A stretch of DNA of 64,000 nucleotides from S5-A14a sp022766365 (GTDB lineage Bacteria; Bacillota; Clostridia; Peptostreptococcales; Anaerovoracaceae), in NCBI GenBank assembly GCA_050313295.1, contig JBNPLD010000007.1. One strand, 5' to 3'. The notes beneath the pieces were generated by a model, which did no database searches, had not been told where the DNA came from, and saw nothing but the letters and a program-made list of their open reading frames with translations. Every line of letters begins with the position of its first letter. Positions within the stretch are counted from its first letter, which is position 1. Positions 1 through 8,172 of the stretch are shown piece after piece. The position numbers and the translations under genes were made by a program.

Positions 1-372
1 CACTGTCTTGCCCACATAATCCTTTGGATTTATAAAGCAATCGTTAATCAACGATACGTAATTCTTATCCTTAAAAACGAGATCAACTCCCTTTTTAGGG
101 AAGGTTTTTCTGTGTTTGGCGACATCATGTGGATACTCTTCCTTAGCCATATCTTGATCACCATTTACCTGGGACCCGTTTGAAGGAGAACCGTCCTTGG
201 AAGCAGCAGATTGATTAGTTGAATCAGATGATTTATTTGATGTATCCTCAGAGGAATTGGTAGATGAGTTTGGTATTTTGCCATCAGATGAACTCTTGGC
301 TCCACATGACGCCAGGGTTAAGGCAAGACACAGCGTCAGAATAACAGGAGTAAATTTTTTGCTGAATTTCAC
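1..372 (-). CDS. Lipoprotein at the end of the zinc ABC operon (3' part outside window)
   Basis: Reading frame of 124 codons that runs off the left edge, so the C-terminus is not visible. It starts with GTG at 370-372, which shares one base with the TAG stop of znuB (TAGTG), so it is probably translationally coupled. The N-terminus is a lipoprotein signal peptide with lipobox LASC (Cys about residue 23), then about 60 residues rich in Ser, Asn, Asp and Lys, typical of a flexible tether to the membrane. The last visible part contains a NDCFINPKDYVGKTV stretch, similar in feel to the small OB-like domains at the C-terminus of TIGR03943/DUF1980 proteins, which often sit in zinc loci; this is only a resemblance. 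Inferred role: extracytoplasmic accessory of zinc uptake. Confidence 0.75.
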   Translation of the reverse strand, partial: MKFSKKFTPVILTLCLALTLASCGAKSSSDGKIPNSSTNSSEDTSNKSSDSTNQSAASKDGSPSNGSQVNGDQDMAKEEYPHDVAKHRKTFPKKGVDLVFKDKNYVSLINDCFINPKDYVGKTV

Positions 373-1187
373 TAGTGTGACCTCCCGGAACGTACCAGGG
401 AGCAAACGCCGAAAACTAAAAGATTGGTAATGACTATGCTCGCCCCGGTTGGCGTTGAAAATGTGTATGAAATATATATTCCGACAACAAAACAGAGTAC
501 GGATATTACGGCAGATGTTATGACTACCGTCAGGAATCTGTGGCAGACTCTCATGGCTGATATTGCAGGCATCACGACAAGGCTCGAAATCAGCAGGGCT
601 CCCATCATTCTCATGCCGAGGACCACTGTGACGGAGGTCAGGGCAGCCAGGAGCATGTTATACCAGTTTGTGTGAATTCCTGTAGCTCTTGAAAAGTCCT
701 CATCAAAAGTGATTGCAAATATTTTGTTGTAAAAAAACACGAACAGGATCACGACGATGGTTGACAGCACGACGGAGAGTATTACGTCGGAGGTGCTCAT
801 TGCCAGTATGCTCCCGAACATGTAGTTGCATACATCTGTATTCATGCCCTGTGTTAGGGAAATGACCATGACACCGATTGCAAGGCTTCCGCTCATCAGG
901 AGTGCCGTAGCGGCATCTCCTTTGATTTTTGAGTTCTCGGTGACCCTCAGAACAAAAAAGGCTGCAACAAGACAGACAGGAATACTGACCATGAGGGGTG
1001 CTGCGTTAAAGGCATAAGCTACTGCAAGTGACGCAAAACCTACGTGAGCAAGACCATCTCCAATCATGGAGAATCTCTTTAATACGAGACTGACTCCCAG
1101 GAGTGCTGCACACAAGGATACCAGGATTCCCACGATGAGCGCTCTTTGAAGGAATGGAAACTGAAGCATTTGAACAAATTCTGTCAT
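372..1187 (-). CDS. znuB: Zinc/manganese ABC transporter permease
   Basis: 271-residue integral membrane protein of the ABC-3 permease family (ZnuB/AdcB/MntB type) with about 8 hydrophobic segments spread over its whole length, which is the normal size. The early stretch LVLKRFSMIGDGLAHVGFASLA is the conserved cytoplasmic coupling region of the family (quoted part: SMIGDGLAHVGFA). It forms the membrane channel for metal ions delivered by the lipoprotein receptor encoded upstream. Its ATG overlaps the last codons of znuC by 4 bp, and its stop overlaps the GTG of the following lipoprotein gene, so the three are one translational unit. Zinc as substrate is inferred from the His-rich receptor and the Fur-family regulator in the operon. 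Confidence 0.93.
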   Translation of the reverse strand: MTEFVQMLQFPFLQRALIVGILVSLCAALLGVSLVLKRFSMIGDGLAHVGFASLAVAYAFNAAPLMVSIPVCLVAAFFVLRVTENSKIKGDAATALLMSGSLAIGVMVISLTQGMNTDVCNYMFGSILAMSTSDVILSVVLSTIVVILFVFFYNKIFAITFDEDFSRATGIHTNWYNMLLAALTSVTVVLGMRMMGALLISSLVVMPAISAMRVCHRFLTVVITSAVISVLCFVVGIYISYTFSTPTGASIVITNLLVFGVCSLVRSGRSH

Positions 1188-1981
1188 CTCTCTTCCCTCC
1201 CTGCTTTCATTGAACTCTCCTCAGCTACGTGAGGGTGATGTCCGCCATGACTTCTGTGATCTTCCGAAATATCTTCGCAAACCGGGCATCCGGTAAACTT
1301 TTTCCCTAAATCTGTCGCCATATACTCGTCCGTGGTGCCAAAGAACAGCTGTCTGTTGTCAAGGTGAAGTATACGGCTTCCATAGGTGATGGCTCCATGT
1401 ATATCATGCGAAATCATTATTATAGTTATGCCCATTTCACTGTTGAGTCTATAAATCAGCTGATACATATCCTGGGTCATTAGGGGGTCAAGACCTGTAA
1501 CCGGTTCATCAAGAAGTATGACCTTATCTGTAGCACAGAGGGCACGGGCCAGGAGGACACGCTGCTGCTGTCCTCCTGACAGGTTGCCGTAACAAGCCTT
1601 GGCAAGATGGGAAATCCCCAGGGCCTCCATGTTGCTGTGGGCAACCTCTTTATCCACCTTGGAATAGAAGGGATAAAGCCCGTGCCGATTCAGTCTCCCT
1701 GAGAGTACAATTTCGTAAACGCTTCCGGGAAAATCTCTTTGAGCCGGAGTCTGCTGCGGCAAATAGCCGACTTCATTCGGCTTGAGACCATCTCCAAGGA
1801 TGATCTCACCGGAATAGGGAGCCTTTAAACGCAAAAGACCCTTTGCAAGTGTGCTTTTTCCGGCTCCGTTTTCACCGACGATGCAGAGGTAATCTCCTTT
1901 ATGAAGTTCAAAATTCAGGTTTTCAACCACATACTTGCCATCATAGGCAAAAGACAAGTTGCGGCATGTCATCAAAGCCAT
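1184..1981 (-). CDS. znuC: Zinc ABC transporter ATP-binding protein with Cys/His-rich tail
   Basis: 265-residue ABC ATPase that powers the ZnuB permease. Walker A GENGAGKST at about 36-44, Q-loop at about 76, signature LSGGQ at 134-138, Walker B ending in LLDEP at 157-160 and the switch His in MISHD near 192. The C-terminus is unusual: after the ATPase fold there is a CPVC motif (232-235) and a run with five His residues (242-251), which could bind zinc in the cytoplasm and sense or buffer it. ABC ATPases of this group normally end near residue 235-250 without such a motif. Lies between znuA (88 bp away) and znuB (4 bp overlap). Confidence 0.94.
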   Translation of the reverse strand: MALMTCRNLSFAYDGKYVVENLNFELHKGDYLCIVGENGAGKSTLAKGLLRLKAPYSGEIILGDGLKPNEVGYLPQQTPAQRDFPGSVYEIVLSGRLNRHGLYPFYSKVDKEVAHSNMEALGISHLAKACYGNLSGGQQQRVLLARALCATDKVILLDEPVTGLDPLMTQDMYQLIYRLNSEMGITIIMISHDIHGAITYGSRILHLDNRQLFFGTTDEYMATDLGKKFTGCPVCEDISEDHRSHGGHHPHVAEESSMKAGREER

Positions 1982-2069
1982 ATTCCCTCCCGTTTAAATT
2001 TCGATTACAAAAGACGATTATTCCGGTTGAATTCAATACCGGAATAATCGATAAATTGCAATTTATAGT

Positions 2070-3125
2070 TTAATTCAATGCCTCTTCGAGTGCTTTTACA
2101 TTTTTCTCCATTAGGGAAAGATAACTCTCACCCTTTTCAAAATCATCTTTAGAGACATTGTGAACAGCGTTCATTAACATAACCTTCGCACCTGTAGCCT
2201 CACCGATACTGTTGGCTATTTTGTTGTTTGAAAGCTCAATGTGAAAAACGACAGGTATGTTGTCGGATTTAATCTTGTCAGTAAGAAATGCGACTGTACT
2301 TGCACTGGCCTCCGTGTCTGTTGAACAGCCCGGGAAGGCGGCATAATATTTGAGTCCGTATCGATCAACAAAATATCTGAATGGGAATCTGTCTCCGAAT
2401 ATTATCTCTTTACGTTTTCCATTTTTTACAACTTCTGCAAATTTATCATCAAGCGACTTTAATTTCTTAACGTATGCGTCACAATTTTTCTGGTAATAAT
2501 CTGCGTTGTCAGGGTCGAGAGCTTTTAATTCCTTGGTGAGCTTCTTAACGATTTCCATTGCGTTAACAGGAGACGTCCAAACATGCTCATCCTGCTCAGC
2601 CTCTTCGTGTTCTCCGGATGCCTTGTCGTGGTCGTCATGATCGGAGTCTTCATCATGGTCGGAGTCGTGGTCGTGATCGGAATCGTGATCAGCATCGTGT
2701 TCGTGTTCATCAACAGTCATACCTTCTACGTGTTCCTCTGCAACGGTCTTTACACAGTCCATGAGAGTGACAATCTTCATATCCTTATTTTCCTTAGTCC
2801 CGTCCAGAATCTTGTCCACCCATTCATCTGAATCTCCTCCGACATAGACGAAGAGTTTAGCATCGTTAACTTTCATAATATCCTTTGGAGTCGGTTCAAA
2901 GCTGTGAGTTTCAGCACCCGGTGTCATAAGCATGGTCAAATCGATTTTGTCCCCTCCGATTTCTCTGAGAAAATCATAAATTGGGAAAATCGTCGCTACA
3001 ACTTTTAGCTTTTCTCCGGACTTTCCGGAAGATTCCTTGTTTTTTCCGGAACCGCAGCCATAAAGGCATCCTATAATCAATACTAAAACCAGCCCTAGGG
3101 CTAGCACTTTGCTCATCTTTTTCAT
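2070..3125 (-). CDS. znuA: Zinc-binding lipoprotein receptor of ABC transporter
   Basis: 351-residue cluster A-1 solute-binding protein. A lipoprotein signal with Cys at 20 and Cys at 24 (LYGC the better lipobox) anchors it to the outer face of the membrane. His74 (AETHSFEPTP) and His181 (DEHVWTSP) are metal ligands of the family; between them lies a loop at 139-173 made almost only of His, Asp and Glu, the hallmark of ZnuA/AdcA zinc receptors. The third ligand position reads GDRFPFRYFVDRYG rather than a His form, and a Cys follows in AAFPGCSTDTEAS; both are usual in clostridial members. The SD is poor: AAAGGA lies about 14 bp before the ATG. First transporter gene of the operon, 142 bp after zur. 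Confidence 0.94.
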   Translation of the reverse strand: MKKMSKVLALGLVLVLIIGCLYGCGSGKNKESSGKSGEKLKVVATIFPIYDFLREIGGDKIDLTMLMTPGAETHSFEPTPKDIMKVNDAKLFVYVGGDSDEWVDKILDGTKENKDMKIVTLMDCVKTVAEEHVEGMTVDEHEHDADHDSDHDHDSDHDEDSDHDDHDKASGEHEEAEQDEHVWTSPVNAMEIVKKLTKELKALDPDNADYYQKNCDAYVKKLKSLDDKFAEVVKNGKRKEIIFGDRFPFRYFVDRYGLKYYAAFPGCSTDTEASASTVAFLTDKIKSDNIPVVFHIELSNNKIANSIGEATGAKVMLMNAVHNVSKDDFEKGESYLSLMEKNVKALEEALN

Positions 3126-3267
3126 ATTTTGCTGAATTGTCCTTTCTTATGTATTAAATGTTCAGGAAAAGCATGTGAGAAGCCGATAACCTGAGTTAAA
3201 AGACCCGTAGCCGAACAGGATACAACGGCATATTGCAATTAGTACAAGCTGCTGACAGCGGGTGATG

Positions 3268-3693
3268 TCAGTGCTTGCAACCACAATGTCCATAAAAGAT
3301 CGTCTTATCAGGATTCACGCTGAACTGATGGTCGCTCTTAAGATGCTGGTATAGATGATCGATCTCATGACACTGAAAATGAACCATCTTACCGCAATCC
3401 TCGCATTGAAGATAGAAGGAAGATTCTTCGGAACTGTCTCCATGGGATACACTGTTTCCACTTCGACCTGAAGCTCTGTATGAAGTCCATGAAACTCCCT
3501 CAAGTTTATTGCTGACCACAAGTCCCTCATCTTCAAGATTCTTAAGGTGCCTGTAAATCGTTGTCAAACCCATCTTCTCGCCTGCCTCCGCAAGCCCTTT
3601 GCGTATTTCCGAAGCAGAAGAATATGCCTCACCCTTATTTTGCATATACGACAAAACAGCTGCTCTTTGTCGTGTTGCGTACTTAGAAGCCAT
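3268..3693 (-). CDS. zur: Fur-family zinc uptake regulator (Zur)
   Basis: 141 residues if started at the ATG at 3693, which has AGGAGG 7 bp upstream; an upstream in-frame start at 3741 has no ribosome site and would overlap the operator. Winged helix in the N-terminal half (RQRAAVLSYM...LTTIYRHLKNLEDEGLV), then a dimerisation domain with the structural zinc site CEDC (about residues 102-105) and a C-terminal HCGCKH pair, plus HFQCHEIDHLYQH ligands. Because it heads the znuACB operon and a Fur-type palindrome lies in its own leader, it most likely represses the whole operon when zinc is plentiful. Fur, Mur or PerR identity is less likely from context. Confidence 0.88.
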   Translation of the reverse strand: MASKYATRQRAAVLSYMQNKGEAYSSASEIRKGLAEAGEKMGLTTIYRHLKNLEDEGLVVSNKLEGVSWTSYRASGRSGNSVSHGDSSEESSFYLQCEDCGKMVHFQCHEIDHLYQHLKSDHQFSVNPDKTIFYGHCGCKH

Positions 3694-3724
3694 AATGGTA
3701 CCTCCTGAATGGTCTCCTTTAAAT

Positions 3725-3741
3725 TTGAAAATCATTTTCAA
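3725..3741. promoter_or_regulatory. Fur/Zur-type operator
   Basis: Perfect 8-1-8 inverted repeat TTGAAAATCATTTTCAA with further matching bases on both sides (AAA...TTT), so about 25 bp of near-dyad. It sits at about +5 to +21 of the predicted transcript and just before the ribosome site of zur. The form is that of a Fur-superfamily box, and the adjacent gene encodes such a regulator, so autoregulation is the simple reading. Confidence 0.75.
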
Positions 3742-3752
3742 TTTGCAAAATT

Positions 3753-3781
3753 ATTCTATCACTGCAGTATGGGGATGTCAA
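3753..3781 (-). promoter_or_regulatory. SigA promoter of zur-znu operon
   Basis: On the minus strand TTGACA (3781-3776), a 17-bp spacer and TAGAAT (3758-3753). Transcription would start near 3746, directly ahead of the Fur-type palindrome at 3725-3741. Confidence 0.75.
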
Positions 3782-3988
3782 CATATATTTATTTGTTAAA
3801 TTCCTTGTTTGGGGATATATTATGTGTTAAGATAATCCAGTAATTTTTATGAAATGAACTAGCTGAACATTATAATATTTATTGAGAATATGGGGTTCTG
3901 CTAAACCGATCTTAACCTATTTTTATGGAATCATTACTGTTACATGTTCCAATGAAAATTAAAATTTTATTAACACTGGGAGGTACTT

Positions 3989-5395
3989 ATGAAAGAATTT
4001 ATAGATGCGTTAACGGTATGGACCGATAGCTTTGACAGCTTCTTATATAGCAATATTTTGTTCTGGGTGCTGATTGCTGTGGGGGTATATTTTACCATCA
4101 GAACGGGTTTTGTCCAGCTTAGAATGTTCCCGGAGGGAATAAGAGTTCTGACCGAGAAGAGCCATGATGGTGGGATTTCTTCGTTTCAGGCACTGATGAT
4201 TGCAACAGCTTCAAGGGTTGGCACAGGGAATATTGCCGGTGTTGCTACTGCCATAGTCATGGGAGGTCCCGGAGCGGTTTTCTGGATGTGGATAATGGCG
4301 ATAATCGGTGGAGCTTCCGCATTTATTGAATCAACCCTCGCTCAGATATACAAAGAGCCCGACGGGGAGATTTTTAAGGGCGGACCAGCCTATTATATAG
4401 AAAAGGCTCTGAAAGCGAGATGGCTGGGAATCATATTCGCTATATGTTTGATCCTTACCTTTGCCTTTGGCTTTAATGGACTTCAGTCTTACAATATTGC
4501 TTCTGCATTTGAGCATTATGCCGGAGATCACTATTCAACGGTTGCTCTGGGTATCGGTGCGCTCCTTGCAGCAATCGCTGCATTCCTTTTCTTTGGAGGT
4601 GCCCGGAAGATTTCAACTTGGTCTTCCATTCTGGTTCCAATTATGGCGGCAATCTATCTTCTTGTGGGATTTGTAATCTTCGTGTACAACATAGGAAAGG
4701 TGCCGGGAATATTTGCCGACATTTTCAGAGAGGCTTTTAACTTCAAACAGATTACTGCCGGTTTTGCCGGTTCATGTGTGGTTTGGGGAGTTAAGCGTGG
4801 CCTTTTCAGCAATGAGGCAGGAATGGGTTCTGCTCCTAATGCTGCTGCTGCAGCTGATGTGAGCCATCCGGTTAAACAAGGACTGGTTCAGGTCATCTCC
4901 GTATTCATAGATACACTTTTGATCTGTTCCAATACCATTTTCATCATCCTGTGTACCGGACAATTCAAGGTTGGAGGAGAACTGAACGGAATTCCGCTTG
5001 TACAAAACAGTGTGAGTACTGTTTTCGGTGAGGTTGGTGTAGGTCTTTTGACATTTTCGGTTGCCCTCTTTGCATTCACATCTCTTATAGGGAACTATTT
5101 CTACGCTGAATTTAATTTTAAATTTATTACAGAGAACAAGATAGCTTTGGCAGTTTTCAGAGTTATGGCTGTAATCGCAGTTTTCATCGGAGCAAATTCA
5201 AACCTTGCTTTAGCTTGGAATACCGCAGATATACTCATGGCGTTTATGGCTTTGATTAACTGTTTCGCAATTTTGATTTTAGGTAAGCATGCGATAGCTG
5301 CTATGAAGGATTACACCAAGCAGAAAGCGGAGGGTAAGAACCCTGTCTTTAAAGCAGCTTCCATAGGTCTTGATAATACAGATGTCTGGAAGTAG
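3989..5395 (+). CDS. Alanine/glycine:cation symporter (AGCS family)
   Basis: 468-residue polytopic membrane protein of the sodium:alanine symporter family. The conserved start of the core, RTGFVQLRMFPEGI, is followed by SSFQALMIATASRVGTGNIAGVA, the family signature around residues 65-85, and by the second conserved part with RGLFSNEAGMGSAPNAAAAA near 275. About 10-11 hydrophobic segments; length is normal. It imports alanine or glycine with Na+ (or H+); which one cannot be told. Start ATG has GGGAGG 6 bp upstream. It stands alone, with a terminator behind it. No glycine riboswitch is seen in its 190-bp upstream region. Confidence 0.93.
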   Translation: MKEFIDALTVWTDSFDSFLYSNILFWVLIAVGVYFTIRTGFVQLRMFPEGIRVLTEKSHDGGISSFQALMIATASRVGTGNIAGVATAIVMGGPGAVFWMWIMAIIGGASAFIESTLAQIYKEPDGEIFKGGPAYYIEKALKARWLGIIFAICLILTFAFGFNGLQSYNIASAFEHYAGDHYSTVALGIGALLAAIAAFLFFGGARKISTWSSILVPIMAAIYLLVGFVIFVYNIGKVPGIFADIFREAFNFKQITAGFAGSCVVWGVKRGLFSNEAGMGSAPNAAAAADVSHPVKQGLVQVISVFIDTLLICSNTIFIILCTGQFKVGGELNGIPLVQNSVSTVFGEVGVGLLTFSVALFAFTSLIGNYFYAEFNFKFITENKIALAVFRVMAVIAVFIGANSNLALAWNTADILMAFMALINCFAILILGKHAIAAMKDYTKQKAEGKNPVFKAASIGLDNTDVWK

Positions 5396-5431
5396 TGAAA
5401 TGGTTCGGTGTTTCTTTTGGTAAATATTCAG

Positions 5432-5468
5432 CCCTTTCAGGTTTTTCAATAACTTGAAAGGGTGTTTT
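5432..5468 (+). terminator. Rho-independent terminator of AGCS gene
   Basis: Stem CCCTTTCA / TGAAAGGG with further pairing towards a T-rich loop, followed by TGTTTTATT. Confidence 0.75.
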
Positions 5469-5515
5469 ATTATTGATATAATTATAAGTGCTAAAAGAAG
5501 ATTTGGAGATTAAGC

Positions 5516-6178
5516 ATGATTAGGGGAGCAATTTTTGACGTTGACGGTACTTTGTTTGATTCCATGGGCGCATGGCATAACGCAGGGTATAACTATCTGA
5601 AAAGTCAGGGAGTTAATGCTGACAGGAGCATAGGGAATGTGTTCTTTTCCATGACGATGGACGAAGTCGTGGAATATATACAGAAGAATTTCCACGTGCC
5701 CGGGGATAAGGAAGATGTGGCTAAGGGGATACACGATCAGGTGGAGGACTACTACAGAGATAGGGTAGAACTTAAACCGGGGGCGATGAATCTTTTGAAT
5801 ACCCTGAGAACTAAAGGAATTCCATGTACCATTGCAACGTCAACTGACCGTTATCTGATAGAGATGGGGCTTGATAAAGTAGGCATAGGTGGTTATTTTG
5901 TCGGTATTTTCACAACAACTGAAGTGGGTAAGGGGAAAAGTTCTCCTGACATCTTCAGGCAGGCTATGCATTTAATGGGAACAGAGGCGAAGGACACATG
6001 GCTTTTTGAGGACGGACTATACTCTATGAATACAGCGAAGGCATATGGAATGTCCGTTGTGGGAGTATATGATAAAGTGAGTCATGAGGATCAGGGAACA
6101 ATCAAAGAGGTGGCGGATATTTATGTGGAAACTCTTGAGGATCTTAGAGTTGAGGATTTGCAGAGGTGGGTCCGATGA
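5516..6178 (+). CDS. HAD-superfamily phosphatase, beta-phosphoglucomutase-like
   Basis: 220-residue HAD hydrolase of subfamily IA. Motif I is FDVDGTLFDS (Asp at 8 and 10), a helical cap follows (about 16-85), motif II is ATSTD near 105, the Lys-containing motif III lies near 140 (GKGKSSPDIF), and motif IV is FEDGLYSM near 162. This arrangement is that of sugar-phosphate phosphatases and beta-phosphoglucomutases; the substrate cannot be told from sequence. Start ATG has GGAG 6 bp upstream. The last codons overlap the ATG of the following transporter gene (ATGA), so the two are coupled and may process a shared substrate. Confidence 0.85.
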   Translation: MIRGAIFDVDGTLFDSMGAWHNAGYNYLKSQGVNADRSIGNVFFSMTMDEVVEYIQKNFHVPGDKEDVAKGIHDQVEDYYRDRVELKPGAMNLLNTLRTKGIPCTIATSTDRYLIEMGLDKVGIGGYFVGIFTTTEVGKGKSSPDIFRQAMHLMGTEAKDTWLFEDGLYSMNTAKAYGMSVVGVYDKVSHEDQGTIKEVADIYVETLEDLRVEDLQRWVR

Positions 6179-7464
6179 GGAAGATTCTCAATATCGAGTA
6201 TGGATTTATTCATGCCTACTATTGGATGTATTACGGAATTGTAGGCAGCTTTGCATCAGTGTTCCTTTCTGATAAAGGATATTCAAGCGGTGACATTGGC
6301 AGCATTCTCGGAATCGGATGTGTCCTTGCGATAATACTTCAGCCATTCATAGCAGATATGGGGGATAGATCTAAGAGGATATCCGTATTTGGAATTGCTC
6401 AAGTTATAGGGTTTGTAATGCTCATCGGGACATTGGGAATATTTATCTTCGACAGGAGGTCGTTAGCCCTTTCAGTGATTTTTGTCGGTCTCATAGCTTG
6501 GGTTACTGCACTCCAGCCTCTTTTTAACTATATGGCGTTTAAGATTTCCACCAGTGGCTATCATGTAAATTTTGGATTAGCAAGAAGCGGAGGTTCTCTT
6601 GGATATTCACTTATATGCATGATTTTGGGTTATCTGGTTGAGGCTTTTGGAGTGCGTACTATACCAATTGCCGGCATGGCTGTTTTGCTGTTGCTTCTCA
6701 TTGTGATATGGCATTTGAGAAGGAATTATATCAAAGCATGCAAGATTACAGGTAAAGGGAGTCTTTTGAATGTGAAAGCCGATAATCGGTTTGAGAATTC
6801 GGATGCTAAAGAGAGTGTAGGAGAAGATTTCGGACCGGGCGAAGTTCAGATTCCTGTAGATGTTCATACAGATGAGATAACACTGTCAAAATTTATAGGG
6901 AAGAATAAGCTCTTCTTTATTTTGAATATAGCTGTTGTATTCATTTTCTTCAACAATGGAGTTTTGAACAGTTTCCTATATCAGATTGTCGGGAATGCAG
7001 GTGGAACAAGTGGAGATATGGGAGCGATTTTTTCCATTATGGCATTCTGCGAAATTCCGACACTGGTTTTCTTTGATAAAATACTGGAGAAGGTTTCGTG
7101 CAGCACTCTGATGAAGATTGCCTGCGTTGCATTTACACTGAAGATTCTGACATTTTATATAGCGGGGTCGACAACTCTTATGTTTGTTGCCCAGGTTTTT
7201 CAGCCTTTTGCCTTTGCAACTTTTCTTCCTGCTATGATTCATTTCACCGATCAGGTTATGGAGCCCGGGGAATCAGTCAAAGGTCAGGCTTTATTCACTA
7301 TCATGATGGCCCTGTCTACTGTAGTTGCCAGTGTTCTGGGTGGATATATAATTGATTTTATGGGGGTGAAAGCTCTGCTGTTGGTTTCTGTCGCCATGAG
7401 CGTTGTGGGAGCGGTTATACTATTTTGTTATATTGGCAAAGTTCATTATAGGAAGGAATGTTAG
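6175..7464 (+). CDS. MFS transporter (MFS_1-like group)
   Basis: 429-residue major facilitator protein, about 12 membrane segments with a charged cytoplasmic loop in the middle (about residues 180-225). The N-terminal part (EYGFIHAYYWMYYGIVGSFA) resembles the LacY-related MFS_1-like group, which includes sugar and nucleoside carriers. I choose the ATG at 6175, 4-bp overlap with the HAD gene and AGAGG just upstream, over an in-frame GTG at 6166 that lies inside that ribosome site. Followed 3 bp later by the response regulator gene, so it belongs to the same operon. Substrate unknown. Confidence 0.85.
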   Translation: MRKILNIEYGFIHAYYWMYYGIVGSFASVFLSDKGYSSGDIGSILGIGCVLAIILQPFIADMGDRSKRISVFGIAQVIGFVMLIGTLGIFIFDRRSLALSVIFVGLIAWVTALQPLFNYMAFKISTSGYHVNFGLARSGGSLGYSLICMILGYLVEAFGVRTIPIAGMAVLLLLLIVIWHLRRNYIKACKITGKGSLLNVKADNRFENSDAKESVGEDFGPGEVQIPVDVHTDEITLSKFIGKNKLFFILNIAVVFIFFNNGVLNSFLYQIVGNAGGTSGDMGAIFSIMAFCEIPTLVFFDKILEKVSCSTLMKIACVAFTLKILTFYIAGSTTLMFVAQVFQPFAFATFLPAMIHFTDQVMEPGESVKGQALFTIMMALSTVVASVLGGYIIDFMGVKALLLVSVAMSVVGAVILFCYIGKVHYRKEC

Positions 7465-7467
7465 ATA

Positions 7468-8172
7468 ATGAGTAAGGGTAGAATATTAATTGTTGATGAT
7501 GATGCGGATATCAGACAGGTTCTTTCGGTCCTTTTAAGAAGCGAAGGCTATGAGATAGAAACGGGAGCGAACGGTCAGGAGGCTATACTTAAGGTTTTGG
7601 AAATCAGGGATCTGGATCTTGTGATTTTGGATATAATGATGCCGGGAATGGACGGGATCGAAGTGTGCAGAAAATTGCGAAAGTTTTCAAATGTGCCGAT
7701 TCTCTTTCTGACGGCTAAGTCACAGGATGATGACAAAGTGGATGCCTATATGGAAGGGGGAGATGACTACATAGTTAAACCCTTCGATCAGACAGATCTT
7801 TTGTTGAAAATCAAATCTCTGCTGAGGAGGTATAACAAGTATCAGGGGCATTCAAAGGTTGGACATGGAATTGAAGTATTGTCTGACCATGTGGCTGTTG
7901 ATAAGGACAAAAGGATTGCAACCAAGGCCGGGGTTAGAATTAATCTGACAGATAAGGAATATGCTATCTTGAGTCATCTTCTTGACCACAGGGGAGAAGT
8001 TGTGGCGAACAAGGATCTGTATGAGGCGGTTTGGGGGGATGCATATACTCCGAGTGCAGGGAACAAGATAATGGTTCATGTTCTTAATCTTCGAAAGAAA
8101 ATAGAAGAGGATATAAATAATCCGTCGATAGTTAAGACAGTATGGGGAAAGGGGTACAGAATTGATAATTAA
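7468..8172 (+). CDS. OmpR-family response regulator
   Basis: 234 residues: receiver domain with acidic pocket DDD at 10-12, phosphoacceptor Asp55 in VILDIMMPGMDG and Lys104 in DDYIVKPFD; then a winged-helix DNA-binding domain from about 135 (VDKDKRIA...LTDKEYAILSHL...VWGDAY...VHVLNLRKKI...TVWGKGYRI). It is 3 bp after the MFS gene and overlaps the sensor kinase gene, so it forms a two-component pair with it. The targets are not visible; the HAD-MFS genes in the same operon are candidates. The arrangement resembles VanR/VanS-type pairs. Confidence 0.94.
   Translation: MSKGRILIVDDDADIRQVLSVLLRSEGYEIETGANGQEAILKVLEIRDLDLVILDIMMPGMDGIEVCRKLRKFSNVPILFLTAKSQDDDKVDAYMEGGDDYIVKPFDQTDLLLKIKSLLRRYNKYQGHSKVGHGIEVLSDHVAVDKDKRIATKAGVRINLTDKEYAILSHLLDHRGEVVANKDLYEAVWGDAYTPSAGNKIMVHVLNLRKKIEEDINNPSIVKTVWGKGYRIDN

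Noticed and set aside
2583..2831. Plus-strand ORF of 82 codons with a very hydrophobic product
   Set aside because: It is the shadow of the His/Asp codons in the znuA loop on the other strand.
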